Shown: positions 24,572-33,101, numbered from the stretch's first letter. The stretch is DNA of 64,000 nucleotides from WHSW01 sp963729075 (GCA_963729075.1 CAVSMU010000018.1:186001-250000), one strand, 5' to 3'. The notes: generated by a model not told the origin, from the sequence alone. Translations and numbers: made by a program.

Positions 24572-25441
24572 CTAGGACAGCGTCTCGACGGCGAGGCGGG
24601 CGGTCTCGGTCGGGCTCTTCCCGACCCGCACGCCCTTGGCCTCGAGCGCCTTCTTCTTCGCGTCGGCAGTACCGGAGGAGCCGGAGATGATCGCGCCCGC
24701 GTGACCCATCTGCTTGCCGGGCGGGGCGGTGAAGCCCGCGATGTACGCGACCACCGGCTTCGAAAGCGATTCCGCGATGAAGTCCGCGGCGCGCTCCTCG
24801 GCATCGCCGCCGATCTCGCCGACCATGACGATCATCTCGGTCTCGGGGTCCTCCTCGTAGAGGGTGAGCACGTCGATGAAGTCGGAGCCGACGATCGGGT
24901 CGCCCCCGATGCCGACGATCGAGGAGTTGCCCATCCCGGCCTGCTTGAGCTCGTTTCCGATCTGGTAGGTGAGCGTGCCCGACTTCGAGACCACCCCGAT
25001 CGAGCCACGATCGAAGAACTGCGCGGGGATGATCCCGACGTTGGACTTCCCCGGCGAGAGCACCCCGGGGCAGTTCGGGCCGATCAACCGCACGCCTGCC
25101 GCCCGAGCCTTCCAGTAGACGCGGAGCATGTCGAGCACGGGGATGCCCTCGGTGATCGCGATCACCGTGCCGACCCCGGCATCGATCGCCTCCTCGATCG
25201 CCGCCGAGGCAAAGCGTGCCGGGACGAAGATCATCGAGGTGTTCGCGCCGCGATCGGCGACCGCCTCCGCGATCGAGTCGAAGACGGGCACCCCATCGAC
25301 TTCCTGTCCGCCCTTGCCGGGCGTCACACCGGCGACGAGGTCGGTCCCGTACTCGCGGTTGCGCAGCCCGTGAAAGCTGCCCTCGCGGCCGGTGAGGCCG
25401 GAGACGACAAGCTTGGTCTGCTCGTCGACGATGATCGACAT
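24572..25441 (-). CDS. sucD: Succinyl-CoA synthetase subunit alpha
   Basis: 289 aa. CoA-binding Rossmann domain (LVVSGLTGREGSFHGL at about 11-26), CoA-ligase domain, and phosphohistidine His247 in MGHAGAI. With SucC it interconverts succinyl-CoA and succinate with substrate-level phosphorylation in the TCA cycle. It lies 10 bp after sucC, and the AGGTGA at the sucC stop serves as its ribosome site. Confidence 0.95.
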   Translation of the reverse strand: MSIIVDEQTKLVVSGLTGREGSFHGLRNREYGTDLVAGVTPGKGGQEVDGVPVFDSIAEAVADRGANTSMIFVPARFASAAIEEAIDAGVGTVIAITEGIPVLDMLRVYWKARAAGVRLIGPNCPGVLSPGKSNVGIIPAQFFDRGSIGVVSKSGTLTYQIGNELKQAGMGNSSIVGIGGDPIVGSDFIDVLTLYEEDPETEMIVMVGEIGGDAEERAADFIAESLSKPVVAYIAGFTAPPGKQMGHAGAIISGSSGTADAKKKALEAKGVRVGKSPTETARLAVETLS

Positions 25442-25451
25442 CAGCCGGCGG

Positions 25452-26591
25452 TCACCTCGCCAGCTCCACGACCGCCTCGGCTGCGCCGAGCATCGTCTGC
25501 TCCACGTGCAGGTTGCCGAGCTCGGCGTCGGCCAGGATTCCGAGGCCCTCCTCGGAGTTCGTGCCGTCGAGCCGAACAACCAACGGTACGGTGATTTCGA
25601 TCTGCCGCGAGGCCTCGATGATCCCCTTGGCGATCTCGTCGCAGCGGGTGATCCCGCCGAAGATGTTGAAGAGGATCGCCGTGACGTTCGGGTCCGAGGT
25701 GATCACCTCGAGCGCATCGACGATCGCCTCCGCCTTCGACCCCCCGCCCGCGTCCAGGAAGTTGGCCGGCTTGCCCCCCGCCTGCGCGACGACGTCGAGC
25801 GTCGACATGCACAGGCCGGCGCCGTTGCCCAGGATGCCGATGTTGCCGCCGAGCTTGACGTAGGTGAGCCCCTTCTCCTTCGCCATCGCCTCCTGCGGGT
25901 CCTCGGCCGACTTGTCGGTGAGCTCCGCGAGCTCGGGGTGGCGGAAGAGGGCGTTGTTGTCGATCGTCGCCTTCGAGTCGAGCGCGATCACCCGGCGGTC
26001 GCCGGTGACGATCAGCGGGTTGACCTCGATCAGGGTCGCGTCCTCGTCGAACGCCAGGCGGACCAGCTTCACCAGCATCTCCGCAACCTGTCCGGTCACG
26101 TCCTCGTCGATACCGGCGTCGACGGCGAGCTCGTGCGCATCGTCGGCGCCGAACTCGCGGCCGGGCTCGACGTGGCGGCGCACGAGCGCGTCCGGGTCGG
26201 TCTCCGCCATCTCCTCGACGTCCATGCCGCCCATGCTGGAGAGCATCGCGAGCAGCTTCTTCTCCGAGCGGTCGAGGATCACGGAGGCGTAGTACTCGGA
26301 CGAGATCTCCGACGCCTGTTCGATCCACAGGTCGTGGACGGTGAAGCCGCGGATGTCCATGCCGAGGATCGCCTCCGAGTGCGCGCGCGCCTCGTCCTCG
26401 TCGCGAGCAATCTTGATCCCGCCCGCCTTGCCGCGCTTGCCGATCGCCACCTGTGCCTTCACCACGCACGGGTATCCGATCTCGTTCGCCGCCGCCACGG
26501 CGTCGTTGACGGTCGCGGCGTGACGCCCTTCGGGGACCGGAACGGCGTGCTCGGCGAAGAGCTGTTTGCCCTGATATTCGAGTAGGTCCAT
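25452..26591 (-). CDS. sucC: Succinyl-CoA synthetase subunit beta
   Basis: 379 aa ATP-grasp subunit. It starts MDLLEYQGKQLFAEH, has VKAQVAIGKRGKAGG for nucleotide binding, LIEVNPL for metal, and GGNIGILGNGAGLCM plus NIFGGITRC of the ligase domain, all standard. It is first gene of sucCD. A TAGGCT hexamer on the minus strand about 17 bases before the ATG is a possible -10 giving a short leader. Confidence 0.95.
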   Translation of the reverse strand: MDLLEYQGKQLFAEHAVPVPEGRHAATVNDAVAAANEIGYPCVVKAQVAIGKRGKAGGIKIARDEDEARAHSEAILGMDIRGFTVHDLWIEQASEISSEYYASVILDRSEKKLLAMLSSMGGMDVEEMAETDPDALVRRHVEPGREFGADDAHELAVDAGIDEDVTGQVAEMLVKLVRLAFDEDATLIEVNPLIVTGDRRVIALDSKATIDNNALFRHPELAELTDKSAEDPQEAMAKEKGLTYVKLGGNIGILGNGAGLCMSTLDVVAQAGGKPANFLDAGGGSKAEAIVDALEVITSDPNVTAILFNIFGGITRCDEIAKGIIEASRQIEITVPLVVRLDGTNSEEGLGILADAELGNLHVEQTMLGAAEAVVELAR

Positions 26592-26690
26592 GGGGGTGCG
26601 GGGGCGGCAGCCTATCGCTTGCCATAATGCCGCGGCGCGAGCGCGGTCGCCAAGGGACATCGGTGGGACCCGCGCGCCGAGCGCCCCTTC

Positions 26691-27377
26691 ATGGCCCTAC
26701 CGAAGCTCAAAGACATCCAGTGGGTGACCACCGACTGCTACGGGACCCTGATCGACTGGGAGAAGGGGATCCTGGAGGCATTCTCCAAGGAGGCCGAGCG
26801 CGACGGCTTCTCGTTCGACGAGCAGCAGTTCATCGACCGCTTCCTCGAGGTTCAGGCGGAGATCATGGGCGGCTCCTACGAGCTCTACGCCGAGGTCCTG
26901 CGCCGCACCGCGGTGAAGGTCGCCGGGGAGATCGGCTGGGAGCTGGAGCCCTCCCGCGCCCAGTTCTTGCCCGACAGCGTCGCCCGCTGGCTTCCGTTCC
27001 GTGAGGCGAACGCCGCCATGGACCGGCTCGGAAAGCGCTACCAGCTCGGGATCATCTCGAACATCGACGACAAGCTGCTCGGTGTCTCGCGGCGCCACCT
27101 GCGCACCGATCTCGAGCTCGTGGTGACCGCGCAGCAGGTGCGCAGCTACAAGCCCGACCCGGCCCACTTCAAGGAGGGCGCGCGGCGGATCGGCGGGAAG
27201 AAGGGCTGGGTCCACATCGCCTCGGGATACGACGCCGACGTCGCCCCGCTGCTGAAGATGAACGTGCCGGTCATCTGGGTCAACCGCAGGGGCGAGAAGC
27301 TCGACGGGCGCAAGAAGCCCGACGCGGAGTCAAAGAACTTCCGCGACGCGGCGAAGAAGCTCGGTGCCGGCGGCTGA
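26691..27377 (+). CDS. HAD hydrolase, L-2-haloacid dehalogenase type
   Basis: 228 aa. The nucleophile Asp is in TTDCYGTLIDWE (about 14-25), Ser/Asn in IISNIDD (motif II), Lys in SYKPDP (motif III), and Asp in ASGYDADVAP (motif IV). The small C1-type cap lies between motifs I and II. The DCYGTL plus SYKPD pattern is that of haloacid dehalogenase-like proteins, but many members are phosphatases. The sulfotransferase start overlaps its last 14 bases. Confidence 0.83.
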   Translation: MALPKLKDIQWVTTDCYGTLIDWEKGILEAFSKEAERDGFSFDEQQFIDRFLEVQAEIMGGSYELYAEVLRRTAVKVAGEIGWELEPSRAQFLPDSVARWLPFREANAAMDRLGKRYQLGIISNIDDKLLGVSRRHLRTDLELVVTAQQVRSYKPDPAHFKEGARRIGGKKGWVHIASGYDADVAPLLKMNVPVIWVNRRGEKLDGRKKPDAESKNFRDAAKKLGAGG

Positions 27378-28356
27378 CGCGCCGCAGGCGAGCGATCCTG
27401 CCGACGAGGCCATGGTCGCCCGGGCCCGCGAGCGGTTCGCCGCGGAGCGGCGACACCTGGGCCGACGGCGGCGGCGGGGCGTGCGCCACGGCGCGCTCCC
27501 GAACCTGCTGGTGATCGGGGGCCTCAAGTGCGGGACGACCAGCCTCCACCACTACCTCAACCTGCATCCCGAGATCGCGATGTCGCGGCCGAAGGAGCTC
27601 AACTTCTTCGTCGCCGAGCTCAACTGGGACCTCGGTCCCGACTGGTATGCGAGCCACTTCGACGGGGCCGCTGGCGTGCGGGGCGAGACCTCTCCCCACT
27701 ACACCAACCTCCCCCGCTTCGCCGGAGTGGCCGAGCGGATGCGCGAGCTGCTGCCCGACTCCGCCCGACTCGTATACATGGTCCGCGACCCGGTCGACCG
27801 GATGCTCTCGCACTACCTGCACAACGTCGGCGGGGGCTACGAGGCCAGGCCGCTCGAGGCGGCGCTCGCCGATCCCGACTCCGCCTACGTCGCCCGCAGC
27901 CGATACGCGATGCAGGCCGAGCCTTACCTGCGGGAGTTCGGCGCCGACCGGCTGCTGATCGTCGCCCGAGAGGAGCTCGCCGCCGAGCGCCGGGCGACGA
28001 TGCGCCGCGTGTTCGGGTTCTGCGGCGTCGACCCGGGCTTCGACTCGTCGCAGTTCGAGCGCGAGTGGGAGACCGGCAGCGCCAAGTCGACCGGGGGATT
28101 TCGGTTCATGGACCGCGCCGTGCGGCTCCCCGGGCTGCGCGCCCTCGATCGCAACTTCGACCGCCTGCCGGAGTCGCTTCGCTGGCTGGTCGAGCGCCTG
28201 GTCCACGATCCGGACACCGGCGCCGCACCGAAGCCGACGCTCGACCCGCAGCTCTACGACCGCCTCGCCGGACTCTTCCGCGACGACGTCGCCGAGCTCG
28301 AGCGGCTCACGGGCCGCAGCTTCGGCTGGCTCAGCGGTCGCGGCGCATCTCCGTGA
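27364..28356 (+). CDS. Sulfotransferase
   Basis: 330 aa. The PAPS 5'-phosphosulfate loop GGLKCGTTSLHHYL is at about 52-65, with the 3'-phosphate motif RDPVDRMLSHY at about 142-152, as in heparan-sulfate and bacterial lipid sulfotransferases. A catalytic Glu/His-like region follows ETSPHYT. The N-terminus is basic and carries no signal peptide. The acceptor is unknown, perhaps a glycolipid or glycan. The GTG start lies within the HAD gene end. The 3' ends of this gene and the convergent GH15 gene overlap by 26 bp. Confidence 0.85.
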   Translation: MPAADAPQASDPADEAMVARARERFAAERRHLGRRRRRGVRHGALPNLLVIGGLKCGTTSLHHYLNLHPEIAMSRPKELNFFVAELNWDLGPDWYASHFDGAAGVRGETSPHYTNLPRFAGVAERMRELLPDSARLVYMVRDPVDRMLSHYLHNVGGGYEARPLEAALADPDSAYVARSRYAMQAEPYLREFGADRLLIVAREELAAERRATMRRVFGFCGVDPGFDSSQFEREWETGSAKSTGGFRFMDRAVRLPGLRALDRNFDRLPESLRWLVERLVHDPDTGAAPKPTLDPQLYDRLAGLFRDDVAELERLTGRSFGWLSGRGASP

Positions 28357-30241
28357 ACACCGCGGTCTTGGTCGGCCCGTCGTCCTCGCGCTGCTCGTCG
28401 GCGATCACATGTGAGACCGCGTTGATCAGGGCCAGGTGCGTGAACGCCTGCGGGAAGTTCCCGAGGTGGGCGCCGCTGCGCGGCTCGATCTCCTCGCCGT
28501 AGAGGCCGAGCGGGCCGGCGAACGCCAGCAGCTTCTCGCACAGCGCCCGCGCCTGCTCGGGCTCGCCGATCTCCGAGAGCGCGGCGGCGAGCCAGAAGGA
28601 GCAGATCGCGAAGGTGCCCTCCTCCCCCTCGAGGCCGTCGTCGGTCTCCTCGACCCGGTAGCGGAGCACCAGTCCATGGTCGGTGAGGTCGTCGGCGATC
28701 GCGAGCACCGTGGCGCGGACGACGTCGTGCTCGGGCGGCAGGAAGCGGACCAGGGGGGCGAGCAGTGTGGAGGCGTCGAGCGCCTCGGTGTCGTAGTGCT
28801 GGCGCAGGATCCCGTCCTTGACCCCGTTGGCGAGGATGTCGGCCTGGACCTCGTCGGCGCTCTGGCGCCACCGGTCCCCGCGCTCCTCCCACTCCCCGTG
28901 GCGTTTTGCCAGCCGCGCGCCGCGGTCCAGGGCGACCCAGCACATCAGCTTGGAGGACACGTAGTGCTTGGGCTCGCCGCGGGCCTCCCAGATCCCCTGG
29001 TCGGGCTCGCGCCAGGCCTTCGCCGCGGTGTCGACCTGATCCGCGACGATCGGCCAGATCGGGGTCGGGATCTCGCGGTTGGTCTTCGCGTGGATGTACA
29101 GGGAGTCCACGAGCGCGCCGTAGACGTCGTTCTGGCGCTGGTCGAAGGCGCCGTTCCCGATCCGGACCGGACGGGCGCCGCCGTAGCCGGAGAGGTGGTC
29201 GAGCGTCGATTCGGTCAGGTCGCGCTCGCCGCCGATGCCGTACATGATCTGGAGCTGGTTGCCGTGCCTGAAGCAGATGTCGCCGATGTAGCGGGCGAAG
29301 TCCTCCGCCTCGGCGTCGAGGCCGAGCACGTGCAGGCTCCAGAGCGTGAAGGTCGCGTCGCGGATCCAGCAGTAGCGGTAGTCCCAGTTGCGCTCGCCCC
29401 GCGGCGTCTCCGGGAGCGAGGTGGTGGCGGCGGCGAGCATCGCTCCGCTTGGCGAGTAGCTGAGCGCCTTCAGGGTCAGCGCCGAGCGCTGCAGGTGGAT
29501 CCGCCACGGATGGTCGGGGAAGCTGCCGGCCGCGAGCCAGCGGCGCCAGTACTCGGAGGTCGCGTTGATGCGGTCGAGAGCGTCCTCGGCCGACTCGGGC
29601 GGCTCCGGCTCGGCACCCCAGGCGAGCGCGCAGAACCGGCGCTCCCCGTCGACCATGCGATGTCGTGCCTCGAGCCGCTGGTGCTCGACCGCGAGGTTCA
29701 GGTCGCTGGTGAAGAGCAGGTCCGGGGCATCGCCATCGCCGCCGGTGATCGCCGAGTGACGGTCGTCGGCGAGCGTCCAGGCGACGGCGCCGCGGCCGTA
29801 GTCGGGAGCCGGGAGGCAGAGGAGGTTCATGTCGACCTCGCCCTGGAGGCATTCCGCGACCCTGATCAGCACCCGTTCGGCATCGAGGTCCGGGGGCGGG
29901 CGCGTGTGCGGGTCGTCGGGGCGGTCGCGCCACGGCCCGACCGAGAGCGCGTCGTGCACCAGCAGCCATCCGGTCGCCGTCGCCCAGGTCGTCTCGAGAA
30001 CGTTGGTCCCGGGTACGTAGCGGCGCGCCACCGGCACCGTCTCGCGCGGACCGAGCCGGAAGCGGCCGGCGCCGCGGTCGAGCAGGGCGCCGAAGATGCT
30101 CGGGGAGTCGAAGCGGGGCACGCAGAGCCACTCGACCGTTCCCTCGGGAGCGACCAGGGCGGCCGTGTGGCAATCAGAGAGCATCGCGTAGTCGGCGATG
30201 CGCGGAAACGACGGGGCGTCGAGCGTCGCGGGATCGACCAC
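28331..30241 (-). CDS. Glycoside hydrolase family 15 (glucoamylase/trehalase type)
   Basis: 636 aa. An N-terminal beta-sandwich (IADYAMLSDCHTAALVAPEGTVEWLCVPRFDSPS) precedes the (alpha/alpha)6 barrel with RNWDYRYCWIRDATFTL, PQGIWEARG-type GIWEARG (catalytic Glu) and the late GNFPQAFTH block. Actinobacterial relatives include mycobacterial trehalase, so trehalose or maltodextrin is the likely substrate. No secretion signal is seen, so it is cytoplasmic. The GTG at 30241 has TAGAGT 7 bases upstream (leaderless) and is divergent from the RpiB-like gene. Confidence 0.9.
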   Translation of the reverse strand: MVDPATLDAPSFPRIADYAMLSDCHTAALVAPEGTVEWLCVPRFDSPSIFGALLDRGAGRFRLGPRETVPVARRYVPGTNVLETTWATATGWLLVHDALSVGPWRDRPDDPHTRPPPDLDAERVLIRVAECLQGEVDMNLLCLPAPDYGRGAVAWTLADDRHSAITGGDGDAPDLLFTSDLNLAVEHQRLEARHRMVDGERRFCALAWGAEPEPPESAEDALDRINATSEYWRRWLAAGSFPDHPWRIHLQRSALTLKALSYSPSGAMLAAATTSLPETPRGERNWDYRYCWIRDATFTLWSLHVLGLDAEAEDFARYIGDICFRHGNQLQIMYGIGGERDLTESTLDHLSGYGGARPVRIGNGAFDQRQNDVYGALVDSLYIHAKTNREIPTPIWPIVADQVDTAAKAWREPDQGIWEARGEPKHYVSSKLMCWVALDRGARLAKRHGEWEERGDRWRQSADEVQADILANGVKDGILRQHYDTEALDASTLLAPLVRFLPPEHDVVRATVLAIADDLTDHGLVLRYRVEETDDGLEGEEGTFAICSFWLAAALSEIGEPEQARALCEKLLAFAGPLGLYGEEIEPRSGAHLGNFPQAFTHLALINAVSHVIADEQREDDGPTKTAVFTEMRRDR

Positions 30242-30258
30242 GGGCGCGACTCTAATCT
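30242..30258. promoter_or_regulatory. Compact bidirectional promoter, GH15 / RpiB-like
   Basis: ACTCTAATCT (30249-30258) supplies TAGAGT on the minus strand 7 bases from the GH15 GTG and TAATCT on the plus strand 9 bases from the ATG at 30268. The two -10 boxes share two base pairs. Both transcripts should be leaderless. Confidence 0.5.
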
Positions 30259-30267
30259 GTGTCCCCG

Positions 30268-30630
30268 ATGAGAATCGCTGTCGCAGCCGACGAACGGACC
30301 GGGATCGCCGAGACCGTCGTCCAGGAGCTGCGGCGCCGCGGCCACGAGCCGCTCGCGCACGGTGCGCTCGCCGAGGGCGAGCGCGACGACTGGGCCTGGG
30401 CCAGCGAGGCGGCCGCCCGCGACGTGGCCGACGGGCGCGCCGAGCAGGCGGTCGTCTGCTGCTGGACCGGCACCGGCGCCTCGATCGCGGCCAACAAGGT
30501 GCCCGGAGTCCGAGCCGCGCTCTGCGTCGACGCCGCGACCGCCGACGGGCCGGCGCTGTACTGGCGCCTGAACGAGGCCGATGACCGCGCCAACGTGGAG
30601 CATCTGGCCGAGGTCGAGACCGGCGGCTGA
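30268..30630 (+). CDS. RpiB/LacA/LacB family sugar-phosphate isomerase, short form
   Basis: 120 aa against the usual 145-150. MRIAVAADERTG replaces the normal MKIAIGSDHAG, so the His of the active site near residue 9 is missing (DERTG in place of DHAG). CCWTGTGASIAANKVPGVRAALC carries the phosphate loop and an equivalent of the catalytic Cys region. Ribose-5-phosphate isomerase activity is therefore uncertain. The ATG at 30268 was preferred to a GTG at 30259 because TAATCT lies 9 bases upstream. Confidence 0.7.
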   Translation: MRIAVAADERTGIAETVVQELRRRGHEPLAHGALAEGERDDWAWASEAAARDVADGRAEQAVVCCWTGTGASIAANKVPGVRAALCVDAATADGPALYWRLNEADDRANVEHLAEVETGG

Positions 30631-30664
30631 ACGCGGGGCGCGCCGATGACGGTATAAGGCGCCG

Positions 30665-31405
30665 ATGCGCCGCCTGCTCCCGGACGTCGCCGAGACCACG
30701 GTCGCCGACGAGGTCGGCTCGCTCGAGCTCGTCTCGCGGGCGCCCGAGCAGCGCCCATACGTGATCACGAACTTCGCGGTCACGCTCGACGGCCGCGCGA
30801 CGATCTCCGGCCGCTCCGGGCCGATCGGCTCGAAGACCGACACGGCGATGCTGGTCGGGCTGCGCACCCGGGTGGACGCGGTGATGATCGGCGCCGGGAC
30901 GATGCGCGCGGAGGGCTACGGGCGCGTGATGGGCGACCCGGAGAAACGGAGGCGGCGCGAGCGCGAGGGCCTGAGCCCGGACCCGCTGATGGTCATCGTC
31001 TCGGGGCGGCTCCACCTGCCCTGGGACGCCCCGCTGTTCACCGAGGGACACGGTCGCGTTCTGATCGCGACCACGTCCGACGCCGAGCCACCCGAGTTAG
31101 AGACCCCGGTCGAGGTGCTGCGCCAAGCGGGCAGGCTCGACCTCGCCGCACTCCTCGAGCGCCTGCGCCACCAGTTCGGCGTCCGGGCGCTGCTCTGCGA
31201 GGGCGGTCCCCACCTGCACGGGGAGCTGATCGACGCCGACCTGGTCGACGAGCTGTTCGTGACCCAGGCCGCGAAGCTCGCCGGCGGCTCCGGCCCCGGC
31301 CTCGTCGCCGGTCTCCCGGAGCGCGTGCGCGAGGTGGAGATCGCCTGGCTTCTGGCCGAGGAGGCCACGGGCGAGCTCTTCGGCCGGTACCGGGTCGCGC
31401 GCTAG
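30665..31405 (+). CDS. RibD C-terminal-type pyrimidine/dihydrofolate reductase
   Basis: 246 aa. DHFR-like fold: YVITNFAVTLDGRATISGRSGPIGS (substrate side), IGAGTMRAEGYG (NADPH loop), RALLCEGGPHLHGELI, then the final beta strands. The RibD C-terminal family reduces the ribosyl side chain of riboflavin precursors, but stand-alone members are diverse. TATAAG lies 6 bases before the ATG at 30665 (leaderless). The stop shares CTAG with the convergent unknown gene. Confidence 0.82.
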   Translation: MRRLLPDVAETTVADEVGSLELVSRAPEQRPYVITNFAVTLDGRATISGRSGPIGSKTDTAMLVGLRTRVDAVMIGAGTMRAEGYGRVMGDPEKRRRREREGLSPDPLMVIVSGRLHLPWDAPLFTEGHGRVLIATTSDAEPPELETPVEVLRQAGRLDLAALLERLRHQFGVRALLCEGGPHLHGELIDADLVDELFVTQAAKLAGGSGPGLVAGLPERVREVEIAWLLAEEATGELFGRYRVAR

Positions 31406-31758
31406 CGCTTCGCGCTCGTTCGGTCGAGGTGCTGGAGCAGGTCGTGGGCGGCCAGCTCGACCTCCTTGTGCCGCCACTCCGCGGCCCGGTAGTGGCAGGC
31501 GATCAATCCCGAGCGGTGCAGGCGCCGGAGGTCGCCGTACACGAACGCGTACCGGGCCTTGGTCTCATCCGCGGCGCCGTCGGTGAGGCCGAGGTGCCAC
31601 TTGGCGTAGTCGTCCCACGAGTGCGAGGCGAGGAACTCGTTCTCCTGCGCGGCGCGCGGCTGCACCTCGCCCCAGTCGCTGTCGAGGACGTACTGGCGTG
31701 CGTCGATCAGCTCGCGGGCGTGCGCGATGCCGGGTTCGTTGAGCGAGTAGGAGGCCAT
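31402..31758 (-). CDS. Conserved protein of unknown function
   Basis: 118 aa, soluble, no signal or membrane segment. It reads like one small domain: HARELIDARQYVLDSDWGE, then HSWDDYAKWHLGLTDGAADETKARYAF, DLRRLHRSGLIACHYRAAEW and a helical end KEVELAAHDLLQHLD. The evenly conserved, aromatic-rich text suggests a real family, but I do not recognise a function. The ATG at 31758 was chosen; upstream residues in frame are Arg-rich and appear non-coding. Confidence 0.7.
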   Translation of the reverse strand: MASYSLNEPGIAHARELIDARQYVLDSDWGEVQPRAAQENEFLASHSWDDYAKWHLGLTDGAADETKARYAFVYGDLRRLHRSGLIACHYRAAEWRHKEVELAAHDLLQHLDRTSAKR

Positions 31759-31836
31759 CGCGACATCGTGACGGACCGCCGGCGGACTGTCGTGTCGCGC
31801 CCGCCGAGCGCGACGTGGCACGGGCGACGGCGGTGG

Positions 31837-32553
31837 CTAGGGCGCAGCGGCGCGCCACGCCGGCAGCTCGCCGGAGTCCTGCTCGGGAATCAGGCCGCGG
31901 GCGGCGGAGCGGCGCTCACCGCGGCCGAACATCCGCAGCGCGATGATCGTCGCCCCCAGCAGCGCCGCGGCGCCGAGGCTGATCTGGACGCTGAGCAGTC
32001 CCTGTCGCGTCCAGTAGACGTCCTCGAGGTCGAGCAGCAGGGCCGCCTCGTCGAAGGTGAGCCCGATGCCGGCGCCGAACGGGAACGCGAGCGTCGTCTC
32101 GATCCGCTCGGACCGGGTGATCAGGCCGGCGGCGCCACTGCCGAAGGCGAGCAGGATGCCGGGCACGAAGTGATGGATGTGACGGCCGCCGAGCCGGACG
32201 TTGCCGAACGGCCACCAGCCGCTGCGGATGCCCCATGTCGAGAAGCGCATCAGCGCGAAGCCGCCGAGGAAGCCCGAGAGGATGTTGAAGAGGACGGTTT
32301 CGTGACGCGGTGTCGCGTCGTAGCCCTCGAGCGCGACGACGACCGTGTCCTGGGCCGCCTCGCCGGCGACGGCCGCCGCCTGCTCAGCGGTGTCCAGCAC
32401 CCCCTCCGGCGAGCCGACGGCACGGCTTCGCCGCCGGGCGAGCCGCAGGACCTCGCCGGCGACGACGGTTCCCGCGCTCGCCAGCGCCAGCCCGGCGAGG
32501 CCGAGCGTGAGGCCGTCGGCCCGGCGCTCGGCCTTTCGCGACAGCAGGGGCAC
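31837..32553 (-). CDS. Integral membrane protein of unknown function
   Basis: 238 aa with about five hydrophobic segments (around 17-37, 88-106, 127-150, 160-178, 187-207). Distinct motifs are GGRHIHHFVPGILLAF and LTFDEAALLLDLEDVYW; the His-His pair and the acidic cluster could bind metal or lie at the membrane face. GTG start at 32553. The 12 bases just upstream resemble part of a TPP riboswitch but the rest of that structure is absent. Function not known. Confidence 0.7.
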   Translation of the reverse strand: MPLLSRKAERRADGLTLGLAGLALASAGTVVAGEVLRLARRRSRAVGSPEGVLDTAEQAAAVAGEAAQDTVVVALEGYDATPRHETVLFNILSGFLGGFALMRFSTWGIRSGWWPFGNVRLGGRHIHHFVPGILLAFGSGAAGLITRSERIETTLAFPFGAGIGLTFDEAALLLDLEDVYWTRQGLLSVQISLGAAALLGATIIALRMFGRGERRSAARGLIPEQDSGELPAWRAAAP

Positions 32554-32586
32554 TACAGCCGGATCAGGTTCGCGGCGCTGATCCCT

Positions 32587-32943
32587 TCATCGGCTGGGAG
32601 TGTAGGTGGCGACACCGTCGACTCCCGGCGCCTGGCCGCCCGCGAGCTGGGCGATCAGCCGCCCGTTCATGCTCGTCGTCGCGCTCGCGCTCGCGGTGGC
32701 CTCGACCTCGATCAGGAGCTTGGCCGCCACCAGGGCGGCCGCCAGCGCCTCGTCGGAGTCGTCGGCCAGGACCACGCGGTCGGGTGGATCGGCGCTCAAC
32801 GTGCGCTCGAACTCGAGCAGCAGCGCGGCGAGGCCGTCGATCGACGTCCCCTCCGGGGCCCGCGGGGCGCCCTTGACTATGAGCTCGCTCAAACCGGGAT
32901 CTTCCACAAAGTCGGTCAACAAAAGGCTTGCTGACCGCGCCAT
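32587..32943 (-). CDS. Small conserved protein with an epimerase-like motif
   Basis: 118 aa. The segment RVVLADDSDEALAAALVAAKLLIEVEA resembles the GDTxSxLAGALAAAKLxIPVAHVEAG strand-helix of UDP-GlcNAc 2-epimerase (WecB), with an N-terminal part that could precede it in that fold. The rest of the epimerase (about 360 aa) is absent. It may be a degenerate, regulatory or fortuitously similar protein. ATG at 32943, 33 bp from a divergent small open frame. Confidence 0.6.
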   Translation of the reverse strand: MARSASLLLTDFVEDPGLSELIVKGAPRAPEGTSIDGLAALLLEFERTLSADPPDRVVLADDSDEALAAALVAAKLLIEVEATASASATTSMNGRLIAQLAGGQAPGVDGVATYTPSR

Positions 32944-32975
32944 TTATCCGCCGCGCCGGGTAGGGTCCATTATCG

Positions 32976-33080
32976 ATGAAGCGTTTGCTCGCTCCCTGGT
33001 CCTTCGGCGTCAACGCCGCCCGCCATCTCGCTTGGTATTTGAACTACCAGGTCAACGGCGAGACCAGGCCGCGCCGCTGA
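32976..33080 (+). CDS. Putative 34-residue protein
   Basis: MKRLLAPWSFGVNAARHLAWYLN then QVNGETRPRR. It is amphipathic and basic, with aromatic residues in the centre. TAGGGT lies 9 bases before the ATG, matching the leaderless geometry of other genes in the window, and the stop is TGA. It is too short for coding statistics. Confidence 0.4.
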   Translation: MKRLLAPWSFGVNAARHLAWYLNYQVNGETRPRR

Positions 33081-33101
33081 CTCGCGCCGGCCTCTAAGGA
33101 G

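Noticed and set aside
32541..32600. TPP riboswitch-like sequence before the membrane protein at 32553
   Set aside because: On the minus strand GAACCTGATCCGG matches one conserved TPP element, but the CTGAGA helix, the GGGT region and the GCGxAGGGA end are missing, and the downstream gene is not a thiamine gene.
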